DNA from: a bacterium
Lineage (GTDB): Bacteria; Omnitrophota; Gorgyraeia; Gygaellales; Profunditerraquicolaceae
Reading direction: 5' to 3'
NCBI GenBank assembly: GCA_004298075.1
Contig: SCRK01000054.1
Coordinates: 1-50,942, forward strand
Length of the DNA stretch: 50,942 nt
Positions 30,101-42,100 of this stretch are shown piece by piece. The stretch's first letter is position 1, and every line of letters starts with the position of its first letter. The position numbers and the translations under genes are program-made. The notes below the pieces were generated by a model. The model was not told the origin of the DNA and did no database searches. It saw only the letters and a list, made by a program, of their open reading frames with translations.

Positions 30101-33100
30101 GGCCGGTTACTGGCAAATGCTGCATTACACAAGGAAGCTTTTAGGAGGTTGGATCAATGCGGTTAAGGCTGCCGGCTATGAGCCTATAGAAAGGAAGGAA
30201 ATAGACAAAAAGAGGACCAAATGGACTCCGGAGGCAATCGATAATCTGCTTTTAAACCCTCCTTTCGATATTGCAGACCCGCGTAATTCACAGGTATGGA
30301 TGGATAAGGGGTATTCGCAACCGGTACACAGGCTCATAGCTACTTATGGCAGTTGGGCCAACGCGCTTAATAAATTCGGCTATATGGCTATTAGGAGACA
30401 ACATTCTCCCTGGCAGGCAAGATATTCGGACTGGAAAAAGGTGGCAGCAATAATACCGGGAGTAGTTTCTGAAAGCGGAATTTTAAGCACGAATGGGTAC
30501 CGAAAATTGAACGATAATGAAATAGCGCGTTTGATACAGGAAGTACGGGATGGCAATGAAGCCGCGAGAGAAGCTTTGATAGTGATAGTAGGGCTTCGTA
30601 TCGTTAAAAGCGTTGCCTGGAGTTTCCGCCGCAGCCCGTTTTTAGGGGTAGATGACCTGGTTCAGGCGGGTATTTATGGAAGCGGCAGAGGGGTGGGAGG
30701 ATTTGCCCGCGCGGCGGAAATCTTTGACCCAAACAGAGAGGGAGGATGTAAATTTACCAGCTTTGCGAGAATTTGGGCTAAGTGGGCCATCATAGGCGAA
30801 TTAAAAAAGGACAGAAGGCCGCAAACTTTTTATCTGGATGACCCTATTAGAGGCACGCTTACCTTTTTCGATATATTACCGGCAGAGCAGGACTTATTTG
30901 CCGATGCAACAGGAATTCTTGAGTTGACCGAATCAATGGAGTCTTTGTCTTTGCTGTCTTCTGCGCCTTCCGTAATCAGTTCTTCCCCGCTGGGTTTGCC
31001 CGCCGAAGGTAACCCATCCCCATGCACTCTGTCTATTAAAGAAACAAAAATATGGCTTGATCAACAATTTAATAGAAGCCCGTCTTTCAACGCAGCAATA
31101 TCTTCCAGCAGCCTTCTGCGCGCTCCTCCACCGGCACTTGCCTTAGTATTTATGCTGTTTTCTAACCTTCCCGCTTTGGCTAGCCTGCCGGCCTCAGCTT
31201 ATTCATATCAATCCATCCTAAAAGAAATAAACGCGACCCTCGAAAATCAGTATCTTAAAGACAAGGTCGCTTTGTTATTGACCGGGATTTTTGGGGTTCC
31301 AGAGGATATCGCCAGGTCAATAGCCTCTTTGGATGGCATGAATACCGCAAGAGCAGCCGGTATTTGGCAGAAAATAAGAGAGGATTATTTGGCGGCGGAG
31401 GACTTCTTTAAAAAAGGCGATTTTGACGAAGCCGTAGATTCCTACTTATCTGTATTGATGAAAGAACCGGATCTCCCCTATATATCTTTTCGCATAGCGC
31501 AGGCATTTTCCGCCGGTGTTGAAGCGGGATGGGGCCAGGAGAAGGGCGGAAAGATTCGCCTTTACTATAATAGCCTTATTTACGCGGATATGGCGGTTAG
31601 CAGGGGTTATCAGGAGTTTGACGTTTATTTGCTGAGGGCGGACATCTTGCTCCGTTTAAGCAGGTTAGAAAAAGACAAATCACAGTTGCTGGAAGCGAAA
31701 GATAACCTTGAGAAAGCGCTCCAGCTAAATCCCGCGTTAAGGCCTCAGGTTGAAAAAAGCCTTGAGTATATTAACCACAAACAACGGGAAATAAGCGCTT
31801 CTTTGCCCGGTAGCTCGCCGCTCAAGAATGAAATGAGGTGGAGTAGCGTAAAAAGCCTGTATTTACCGGCTGACTGGCAGGTGCATACAAACAGGATCGT
31901 TCTGCAGTCCCGGGGTTCAGAGGCGCAGATTACAGAGTTGATTTCAAATATTCCGCCCGACATTCAAGTTGCCGTGGTTGTCAGTCGGCAGTTCCTTGAA
32001 CATCATTCTTCCGCGTCATTCCAAGCCTTGCTCCGGGATGATCCTCGTTCCGAGATCATCGCGGTAAACGGGAATATAGGTATATTCGCGCGGGACAACT
32101 ATCTTTTTACCCTTTCCGAAGAGGGGCCTGTTCTGCTTACTCCCTGCTACGACCTTGAAAGGAATATCCCGGACCAGGATGGCGAACAATGGGTTGCCGG
32201 TTCTTTGGGCATAGAGGTCAAGAAAGCTGATTTTTATTTTGAGGGAGGGGATGTTCTTCCTGCCGGAGAGAATATCTTCGTGGGGGAGAAGGTGATCGCG
32301 CGCAATCGGGAGTATTTTGCTTTGACTGAAAAGCAAGCCCTGGAGAGGATAGCGAAATGGTTCCCTTATCAGGAGGTCGTGCTCTTCCCGTCAATGAGAA
32401 AGATAAGGGGATATTTCCATTTGAATACTTCGGTGACCTTCCTTCCCCGTAAACGGGCGGTCTTAGGTGATGTTAAGCTGGGCTTACGCCAGATAGCCGC
32501 GTTGAGCAGGCGCCAGATTATGCGCCTGGATCCTCTATTTGAGAGCCTATGGACAAAAAGGTGCTGGCTGGCGGGAGGAATAGCCAATTCCGTAAGAAAC
32601 CGTAAAATATACGCGCAAAGGGAAGAGAAATTAACCTCGTTGGGCTACTCCGTTATTCCCGTCCCATGGTATCCTCCACATGAATTTATCCACACAGTCC
32701 CTAATTACAATAATATAGTCTTCCTTGGGGAGGATCTGGCCCTGCTGCCGGTATTCGGGGTTCCCGCCGACGCGCAGGCGACGAGGGCCTATAGAGATAA
32801 TGATATTGATACTATAGCGTTAAACTGGTCGGCTTCGGATTATCAGGGCAGAAACGGTTATTGGCGCTGCTCCATGAATATTGGCGGTATTAATGAGCCG
32901 GCGGTATTATCTTTGCTACCAGGCATGGCCTTTATGCCGGAAGTTATCATCGGCAGGATAAAGGAAAGCGGGCCAGCTTCGCGCAAACCCGTCACATGCG
33001 GTAAACAACACAGCGCCTCGCCGCTGGCTTCAAGTTTCAATCCTCTGATGGTAAAGACGATGGAATTATTGCTTGATTCTCGCCCCGAGCTCAAGGATTT

Positions 33101-36100
33101 GGTCCAAGGCATTAACTCTAGGATAGATGGGCTCGATATAAATAAGGCGCTTAAGGATACAGAACTGCCGGATGAATTCATCGCTCATCTCAAGACGCAT
33201 TGCCCGGAGAAAATACTGGGAGTAAAAGACATGCTAAGGGAAATGGGCACTCTAAAAGATGGTTATTTCCTGGGGGTAAGGGATAAAAAGAGCATATTCA
33301 TCGGATTAATAGAAGCATTTAATCTACAAAATTATGAGGATGCATATGATCAGTTGGGTATCTCTCCTTTTTGCCATAACCACACCGGGAACCTGATGGG
33401 TGCTTTATCTGCAGGTGCTTTTGGTAAGCCCGTGGTATTTTGTTTACCTTCTGGGATTTTTAGCTATGAGGGCGCTTATTATACGCCAAAAGAAGTCAGA
33501 TGGCTGCTAAGCAGATATCAGGCATATCCTGAAATATTAGACAATTTTTATTTTGTCCTGGGTTTGTTTGAGCTTGTGTCAAATACGGAATATATCCCGT
33601 ACCAAGGACTTGAAAATGGATGGAAAGTGGCAGGGGCGATAGCATATGCCTTTAACAAATATTATGACAGGCAAAGCGCCTCGCCGCTGGGGAGCTATCC
33701 GGTAGAATTTATATACTTTTGTAACCCGGGATTTATCCTTGGACTTACTAAGGATATTGAGGTACTGTTGAGCGCGAAAAAATATTCCTTCCCCGCATCT
33801 ATTACCGATAGCCACGAGGGCATACTCCCTTGGCTTAAAAAATATGAACGCATTCTACCTTGCAGCGGAATTCTTGTTTTTGATGACCACGATGACCCAC
33901 TAAGGGATAAGGAAGGCGGATGGATCAGAAAGGCCTTTGAGGATAATTTAATCAGCGGTTATGAAATATTCCAGCCTGGGTCATTAGACGGAAAGTTAAA
34001 ATTAGCCCCTGAAACCCAGGTTCATCGCTATTGGATCAGCATTGAACTGGATTATTTATTTTCAAGGCCAGGTCTGGCAAATTATCAGAAAGATCTGATA
34101 GAAAGAAAATTGCAACAGATAATCGATTACCTCGTATACAATAAAATTGTATGTTGCGGGTTGAATGTGGCCACCGCGATACACGCTTATTATTCATATC
34201 TTCCTGCCGATCTGCCGCAAAAGATTATTTCGCGTACGATTTTGCGCACCTTTGAATTATTCCACAGGTTTGATGTGGAAACAATGTTTCATGTTAACAG
34301 TATACCATCTTCGGGGCAGGAAGTTTTGCCTGAGTTAGGCCCGGAGCCGGCTAATTTTAGTCATTCCACGGCAGAAGAAGGAAATACTTGTTCTTCTGCC
34401 TTGGAGTTAAAAATGGCTGAAAGAGAGGTCCGGTTAAAACTTAAGATTGCCGATAAATTAAGGCGGGAGGGTGCGGTGGATTTACGCCAATTCAGCCAGG
34501 AATTAGGATTAAGCAGGGATGCTCTCGCAAGGTTAATCAAAATTTTAAGGCCGATATTGGGAGAGGTCTGCGATGTAATCGAAAAAGCCAATCTCTTCCC
34601 TACCGGCATCGCAAAGACAAGGATGGCGATTCATCAGGAAGGAGATTGGCATAGAACTGATCATATTATAGGCGTATCTGAGGATGGTTTAAGAGTAGCC
34701 ATACAAACGCGCCGCGACAAGAAAGATAGAGGGGGATTGTTTGTGACCGGTCATCTTGCCGTAGGGGAAAACGCTCAAGAGTCATTAGCCAGGGAGATGG
34801 AGGAGGAAATAGGGGTAATCAACCTCGATATTTCCAGGCTCTACAGGGTGTTCAGATATTTCTATAAAATTGGGAGTAGTGAATATAAGGGTAAACCCGG
34901 ATACGACAAAGACATATTTTTATATAGTACTTCCGATATTGCAAATAGGGAAGTTTCTTATCTGTATCTTTACGTAATCCAAGAACAGGAAGAGCAGCTT
35001 CTTAATCTGGGTATCTCTACCGAAGAAGTAAAGGGGATAAGATTTATCCCATGGGCTGATTTAATAATAGATATATTTGAGTGTCCGGAAGCGTATCATT
35101 CGGCCGTCACGCAGTACTTCATAAGGCCGGACTTTTTCGATATTTTAGCGCAAATTAATTTTAAGGAAGATCATAAGCACCTGCAGGATATTTTTGAGCA
35201 ACTCAACCCGGAATTCCTCAGGATCAGGAGACGGTATATCGCGGGCTCGCCGCTGCGGCAAGAAATCTGCCTTGTTCCGCAGTTATTTAACCGTTCCAGG
35301 CAAAAAAAACTGTTAAACCGGACTATAGAGTTATTGGAAGAAGTTTGTTATTTGGGTAGGGATGCCGAAGGCAATAAAATTGAATACAGATTTACTGTCT
35401 CCCAGGGAAGCCCGGAATACTACCTGCCTGCTAATCCTTCCTGTAGGTTCTGCGGACCGGAAATACAGCGCTTATTCCCGGATACGGCTAATTTTAGTCA
35501 TGCAGCAGTGGTGGTTGACCGGATCACCTTCAAGTCTCTTAGGCCGTATCATCATGAGATAAGATATTCCGTGCAGATATCGCAATACTGTGACTCGGAG
35601 AAAACCTTGTTGGATACTCTCCTGGGAGTAAGCGCCATATGGGAAGATAGCCGGGTAAAACAACTAACAGGAATTAAGGCCAAGACGGCTTCATTAAGGA
35701 TGGCCCTGAAAGCAAGGCTGAGGGACTTGAATAAAGATTTTACCAGATTTTATCCGGATAACGGGGATGAAGAGGGAGCTTCCTCTCCGCTGGCACAGTC
35801 TATCATTAATCCTAAAGATATATCAAGCGGCCAAAAACTTGCCGATATTATTCAGAAGATTATTTTAACTCCCTATCCGTCCTCCAGGCATTATCCGGAA
35901 TACCCGAGGGATCATGGCTGCCATTTCCGCTTTTTTCCCACAGGGACTAAGGCATTCTTCGCTGGCGGCACTGCCTCTTCGCCGTTGGCACGCAGAGAAC
36001 AACCGCTTGCCGTTTGTCCGTTGGCCACGGGGAGAGAAGGCGAGTATATTTTTGCTTACAGGAAATTAATAGAGGAGGGGCTGGTTTTTTATAAAACTGC

Positions 36101-39100
36101 CCTGGCCAGCTTATTTTTTGTTTTTCGCAGGATCGCCCGCCAATATTTGATAGATGTGTTCGATCTGGAAAGGATGCAACAGGCGGCATACCTTGACTTC
36201 AGAGTGGCATCAAATGACACCAAGTTTGTTGAGCTAAATGAAGAATCAGCATGGTATCAGCTATTGTCATTCAGCTCTCGCGTGGAGGAGGCTTTGCAGG
36301 AGTACGGTTCCACTATAAAGATTCTTCCTGGTTGCGCAAGAGAAGCGGCTCTTGGTATTTATGTGCATCCACGATATCGGAATTTGAGGAACGGGAAATT
36401 ACTCATCTATAACCTTGATGAAATCTTGATGGCTGTTTTTCTGGAGTTTGGGTTTGAGCAGAGGGCGCGGGAAGCGCATATCTGGCCCAGAGATCATCAG
36501 AGCTACAGTTATTTTAAAGAAAAATACGGAGCTAAAGATATACCGGGTAACGGCGAATGGCTTCTTATAGGGCTGGATCAAAAAAAGAGGAATTATCCCG
36601 ATATTGGCATTATAGATGATAGCAACGGAATGGCAGAATATTTTTTAGTAAAAGGAAAAAGAGAGGGAGCAGCAGGCAGGGAATATTCTTCTTCGCCCCT
36701 CACTCCTCAAGAGCGGGCGAAATTATTATTTGAAAGCGCGGGGGTTAAAGATTTATTTGCGCGCCTTGTGCGATATAGGGTAATCCATGAGAAGTACATT
36801 TCTGATATCAGAGAAAATCTTTTTAATCTGGTGAACATGCCATTTGCTCCGAAAGATAAATTATTTGACAGCATAGATCTCTTATCCGAAGATACGCTTA
36901 TTAGCTCCATCTTGGCATTGATAAAGAACAAAAAATTGTTCAGGGGCACGGGAATGGAAGAGGCGTATTCTCTTGATGAGTTTTTGCTTAAAAGCGGCGG
37001 CAACAGGGATGATGTTAAAGGTACGTTGTCACATATTTTATTTTATTTTGTTTCAAATTTTCGTAATGAATCAGTATTTTCTGAGAGTAAGCCCGAACTT
37101 GAAAACGACCCAAAATACCTTAAAACTTCTCTTTTGGAATGGCAGTTTATTTATTCTCTTTTGAGGTTGGAGTATGTTTCAACCCATGGTTTCACTGAAT
37201 CCGGGGCTTCGCCGCTGGAAGATGCAATAGTATTTACGCCGGAGAAATTTTATATTAGTTTACAGGAGAAGGATTACCCTTTTATCCTAACTTTACCCGT
37301 TAGAAATTGCGGCGGGGTGAATCTGCCTTTCTATTTTTTAAGGGATTTGGCGTTTAAGGAACCCGTTTCTCTTAAAAAAGGGGATTTTATTGCCGCCTTC
37401 AGGAACAATGGTTTTATAACCTTGCGGATAAGCAGAGAAATTTTGGCAAAATTAAACTCTCGTTTAGAGGGCCGAGAGTATTTAAAAAATCTCGCATTTG
37501 AATGCTATTCCTTTCTTGCGCAATACGCAGGAAATAATATATCCCTTAACCCTTGGCAACAATTATTATCTTTGGACACAGAGCGCGATTGTATAAGTTA
37601 CTATGAGCGCGCAAGGGAGCCTTCCTTGGAGCAGGTTTTTGTGCGTATTAACCATAAACTAAAAGATTGTTATGCTCCGGATAAGTTTATGGCAGAAGCA
37701 AAGGATATATTCCGCCATATCTTTACCGGTGACTCCGGCATTAAGGGCCCCCTCTTCAGGGTAATTTCAGAAAAGGGATTAATGGAGATGGGGCAATTAG
37801 GCTATTATTTTGCCGCCGAAGGAGAAGTTTTTGAAAGCAAGAGAGCAGTCCTAAAGAATGAAGGGTCCCTGATTAATAGCAGAATTTTTGGGACAGCTAT
37901 TTTGGGGATTCCTGATACAAATACAGGAGTATACTTCGTAGCTGGAGCAAAGCAGGGTCTTGTTAAGGTATACGCTAGCCATTGCGTATCAGAAGGGCGC
38001 GTTAAAATAAATAAAAAATGGGTGGATTTAAAGCAATATCTGGAGAATGCGGATAATTATCAATTGCCTGATTCCGGTTCCTCACCGCTGACATTAAATG
38101 AATATGATTTGCTTTTTACCGCTATAGCTGAAATAGAGAGCGCTATCCCCGGATCTTACCCGGTATCGCAGCTACGATGGCATCAGTTCAGGTCGTTCAT
38201 GCATCAGATGCGCGATAAGCATGCCGTGAACGTTGAGATATTCTCGCTTTCGCAGGAATTGGCGGAGGGAGGGAGAGGGTTTTTACCGGTCAATTATCTG
38301 CACATAAATGATACCATTGAAAGCATTCGGGATGCTCATGTCCAGAGTTTATATCCCCGGATGAAAAGGCGCGAGAAGTCATTCTTATCGCGTGGATTAA
38401 GAAATGTTGTGCAGCACTGCCGGAATGGGATCGCTGTTGTGTTAGCCATGCCCGCGCAAGAGCATATAGCGGCCGCCATCATTGACAATGGCAGCGGTTT
38501 CCAAAATGAGCGGGGGGAAAGAATATCTATACAATCCGCAGTAACATTCGGCAGTTCATACGGATCAACAAAATCAATGGGTATGGATTTATCTTTGATG
38601 GTCGGTTCTGCCGATATTTCAATAATTATGCAGCCATCCGAGACAGGGATCTTATATCCGGCCTGGTGGGGATTTGGTAATCACTCAAACTGTTTAGTCA
38701 GCTTTAAGAACGCCAAGAAATACGGCCTGACGGTTATGGGCTTATTTTATAAGGGTAAGTTTAGAGATTTTTGGCCATGGAGGCGTCAGCTGTTCCAGAT
38801 TATTCCGGTGGCCTTAAGCATGGCGGACGAAAACATCTTTGGTGTTTCTTCCCCCCTTTCCTTCAAAGCGGCCGCGCCATTAGCAAGCCGGAATGTTTTT
38901 GGTAATTCTAAATGCGCTAGCGCTTTGAAAGTGAGAGGTCTCAATGCTATCGGTCTTAAAGATGCCCTGGGGTTATCATTAGGTTTTCTTTTTCCTGCGC
39001 TGGCCCAGGCTTTTTTCCCGGGCCATACCGCGCCCATGCTTGTGGTTACTATTATTGAAGCTTTGTTGTGCCGGCAGTTATTCGGCTGGAACAGTTTTCT

Positions 39101-42100
39101 TGGCTTTGGAATAGGCGTATTTCTTGCCGGTATGTATACAGGGTTTCCCATTACTTTATCGCTGTTATCGTTTTTAATAAGCCTCTATTATATGTTTAAT
39201 AAATGCGAAAAGATCCGTTCGCCGCTAATTCGTGCCGGGATGAATTTTCGCGATTGGGCAGTTTTAATGAAAGTACGCCTGGGCATTAAGCGGTTGATAA
39301 ATAAGGCCCGTTCTAAAGGAATGGGCGGTTTTACCGCTGAGGATCTGGTTGTGCTTTTGTATTGCCACTACTCTTATGATGCCTGGCTAAGAGACGCAAT
39401 GCTTGAAGGAAGGGTCAACTTGGTTAACGATGGTTATGTGACTTTGCGCAAGATGGCATCCAAGCAGCTGCGCGAGCTTTCGTTAAACAGGGAATTTTTG
39501 ATTAGCTTGGCCAATTTTACGGAAAAATTGTATTTTCTTTTAAGCGGGACAGCGATTATCAATAAGAAATCACGGGCTATCATCAGGAAAATAGTGGCAA
39601 AGATTGAGTCTGACCCGGCATTATTTTACGCCCGGAAACTTCCCGTATCCGGGTTGGTATCTGCCGATATTGAAGCCGCAAATTACGATTATCCTTCGAA
39701 AGATTCGTTCATTTACGAAAGAAGTGTAGTTATCTTGACGGAAGACATACAGGACGTCGCGCTTTATATCCAGAGGTTCATTGATTCCAAAGCAGACAGT
39801 TTTCCCGATGGGAAATTACCGTGGTTTGTGCATCCAGAATGCCGGATAAGGTTGAGCGTCATAAAGTTGTTTTCCGGAGGTCAACCTTGCATGAGGAAGG
39901 ATATCGTGCAAAACGTAGATTCTTTGGCTGAAACTATTTGGGATGGTTTGCAGCAGAAATACGGAATTGTACTAAAGAGCATAGAATCAGCTCATCCAGC
40001 CGCCTCTCCCCTGGCGCACAGGCAGATATTCACTAATCACATTATTTATCCGTATCTGTTACTCAGTGAAATAGGGCTGAGCGATCTAGAAGATACGAAT
40101 GCTATCGCGTACTATTATTTAAATAGGTCGAGAGCATCTGAAATAGAAGATGATTTTGAGTTTGTTATAGAGGTCTACCCTGGTTCAGAAGAAAAATTCA
40201 ATATTATATTGGAAAGAGTGAGAAAGGCAAAGAAATTATTGAAATTTTTAAGTTTACGCAGGCAGGTAGAAGTAATTTATGGAATTATGAAAAAAGAAAT
40301 TCCTAGGTTAGCTGACCCGGATGGGTATTGCGATTTTACGTCCGCGTTTCTTGCAAAATTGTTGGTTGAATTAGGGCATAACAGAATTGAGACGTGTAAA
40401 GTTAGAATATTGTGCAGAGATGGGCATTATGAGGACCATATGTTCATCCGCAAGCGGATGTTTGATAATTGTGATAATCTATATATAGACCTAAGGTTAG
40501 AACAGTTTGGGGACATCATTGACAGGTTGGATGAACTGTTCCGTTTATCCTCTATTCAGCAGCCTAATCTGAAATCTAACGTTAATATATTAAGCCAAGC
40601 CCGGACATTTTTAAGGCATTTAACATTTAGCCACAAGAATGAATACGGGTATACCTTTAAGTATCAATTTGAAACTATAGGTAAAGAAAGGGAATCAACA
40701 TTTGGGCATTATCTTCCCGCGCGTGCCGGGGGGCTTTTTTACTCCGCGGAGAAACTCATTATTGCAATTGAAACAATTCCAGGAGGGAATGAGATAGCTG
40801 TATTTTGCAGTGTCAGGATGATGCAGGAAGGAATAAATGGCATTGAACTGTTAGAGAATATTTTAGGTCTGGATAAATTTTGGGAAGATTGCCGAAGTTC
40901 ACAAGATGATAGCGGAGTGGATAACGCAAGGAATAAAATTGCTTCAAAATTGGAGAGCTTAAAAATAGATGCCGCTTTTTCCGTGGTGGCTAACGGGGAT
41001 ACCCTTCCGGTTGGCTCCAAAGACGCCTCCCGATTGGTTTCAGAAACGTCCCTACTGGCTCGCAACTCCTCGCCGCTGGTAAATATAGATTCCGAGGAAG
41101 TAGAATACCTTTCTGTAGAAGACAAGATATTTAACGAGCGGCCAGATATAATACGTGCCGTAATCAAAGAAGAACAACCTCCTCTATTTGAGGTCCAGAT
41201 CCATCCAACCAGTATCTGCAATAATAGATGTATAGGGTGCATCGGAGTAGCCATTGATAAAACCCTTAAGAATAATGTTTGTTCTCGCGCATACGTATCA
41301 CTTTCCCGTAGGCAATTTTCGAAAATCATCCAAGATATAGTAGAATATAATTCCCTCGTAACAGAAATTCCAGGGCAGCATCCTGTCAAGCGCATAATAT
41401 TTTCCGGGCTTACTGGGGAGCCACTTTGCAACAGACACAGTATTTATGCGATAAAAGAACTCGCTGAAATAGGATCCAGCATTACGCTTTTAACAAATGG
41501 AAGACTTCTTAATAATGAAGAAAAGAGGGAAACGGTAATTTCTTCTATCACCGATATTATTATCAGTTTGTACGGGGCTTCGCCGGAGACCTATGAGCTT
41601 GTTACGCGGGTAAACAGAAAAGCCTTTAGGCCTCTCATGGAGGATATAAGTAGATTGGTTCAAATTAGGAATGATAAAGGGCTGGGAAGCAAGATAGGAA
41701 TTGCGTTTTTAGTTGAGCGCGAAAACTATAAAGAAATTATTTCCGTAACAAGGGTGGCCCGCGAATTGGGAGTTGATTTTATAAGATTCAGGGCCATTAT
41801 GCAGGCTACCGAAAGTATGTTAACCTCCAGCCAGTGGGAAGAATGCGAGAAATCTATGTCTTTAGCCAAGCGCACATTTGAAAGCAATAGTTTTCAGGTT
41901 ATGATCACTTCTGATGATAAGAAAACATCGTGTAATTTACCGAAAAGTTGTTTAAACTGCGTCGCCTGCCAGATCATGCCGGTAATAGGTCCGGATTTTA
42001 AGGTTTACCCCTGCTCCCATCTTAGTTATATTGGCGCGGAAAGCTTCGGGCCTTTTGAGGATGATTCTTTGTTCAATTTAATGTCCGGTGCACGTAAGCA

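Noticed and set aside
40739..41431. Antisense open frame of about 230 codons
   Set aside because: Overlaps the radical SAM cysteine motif region on the sense strand, which is clearly the real coding strand.
41580..41591. Ala-Ser-Pro-Glu in the radical SAM domain as a linker
   Set aside because: It lies inside a conserved SAM-contacting strand-loop and lacks Leu; most likely coincidence.
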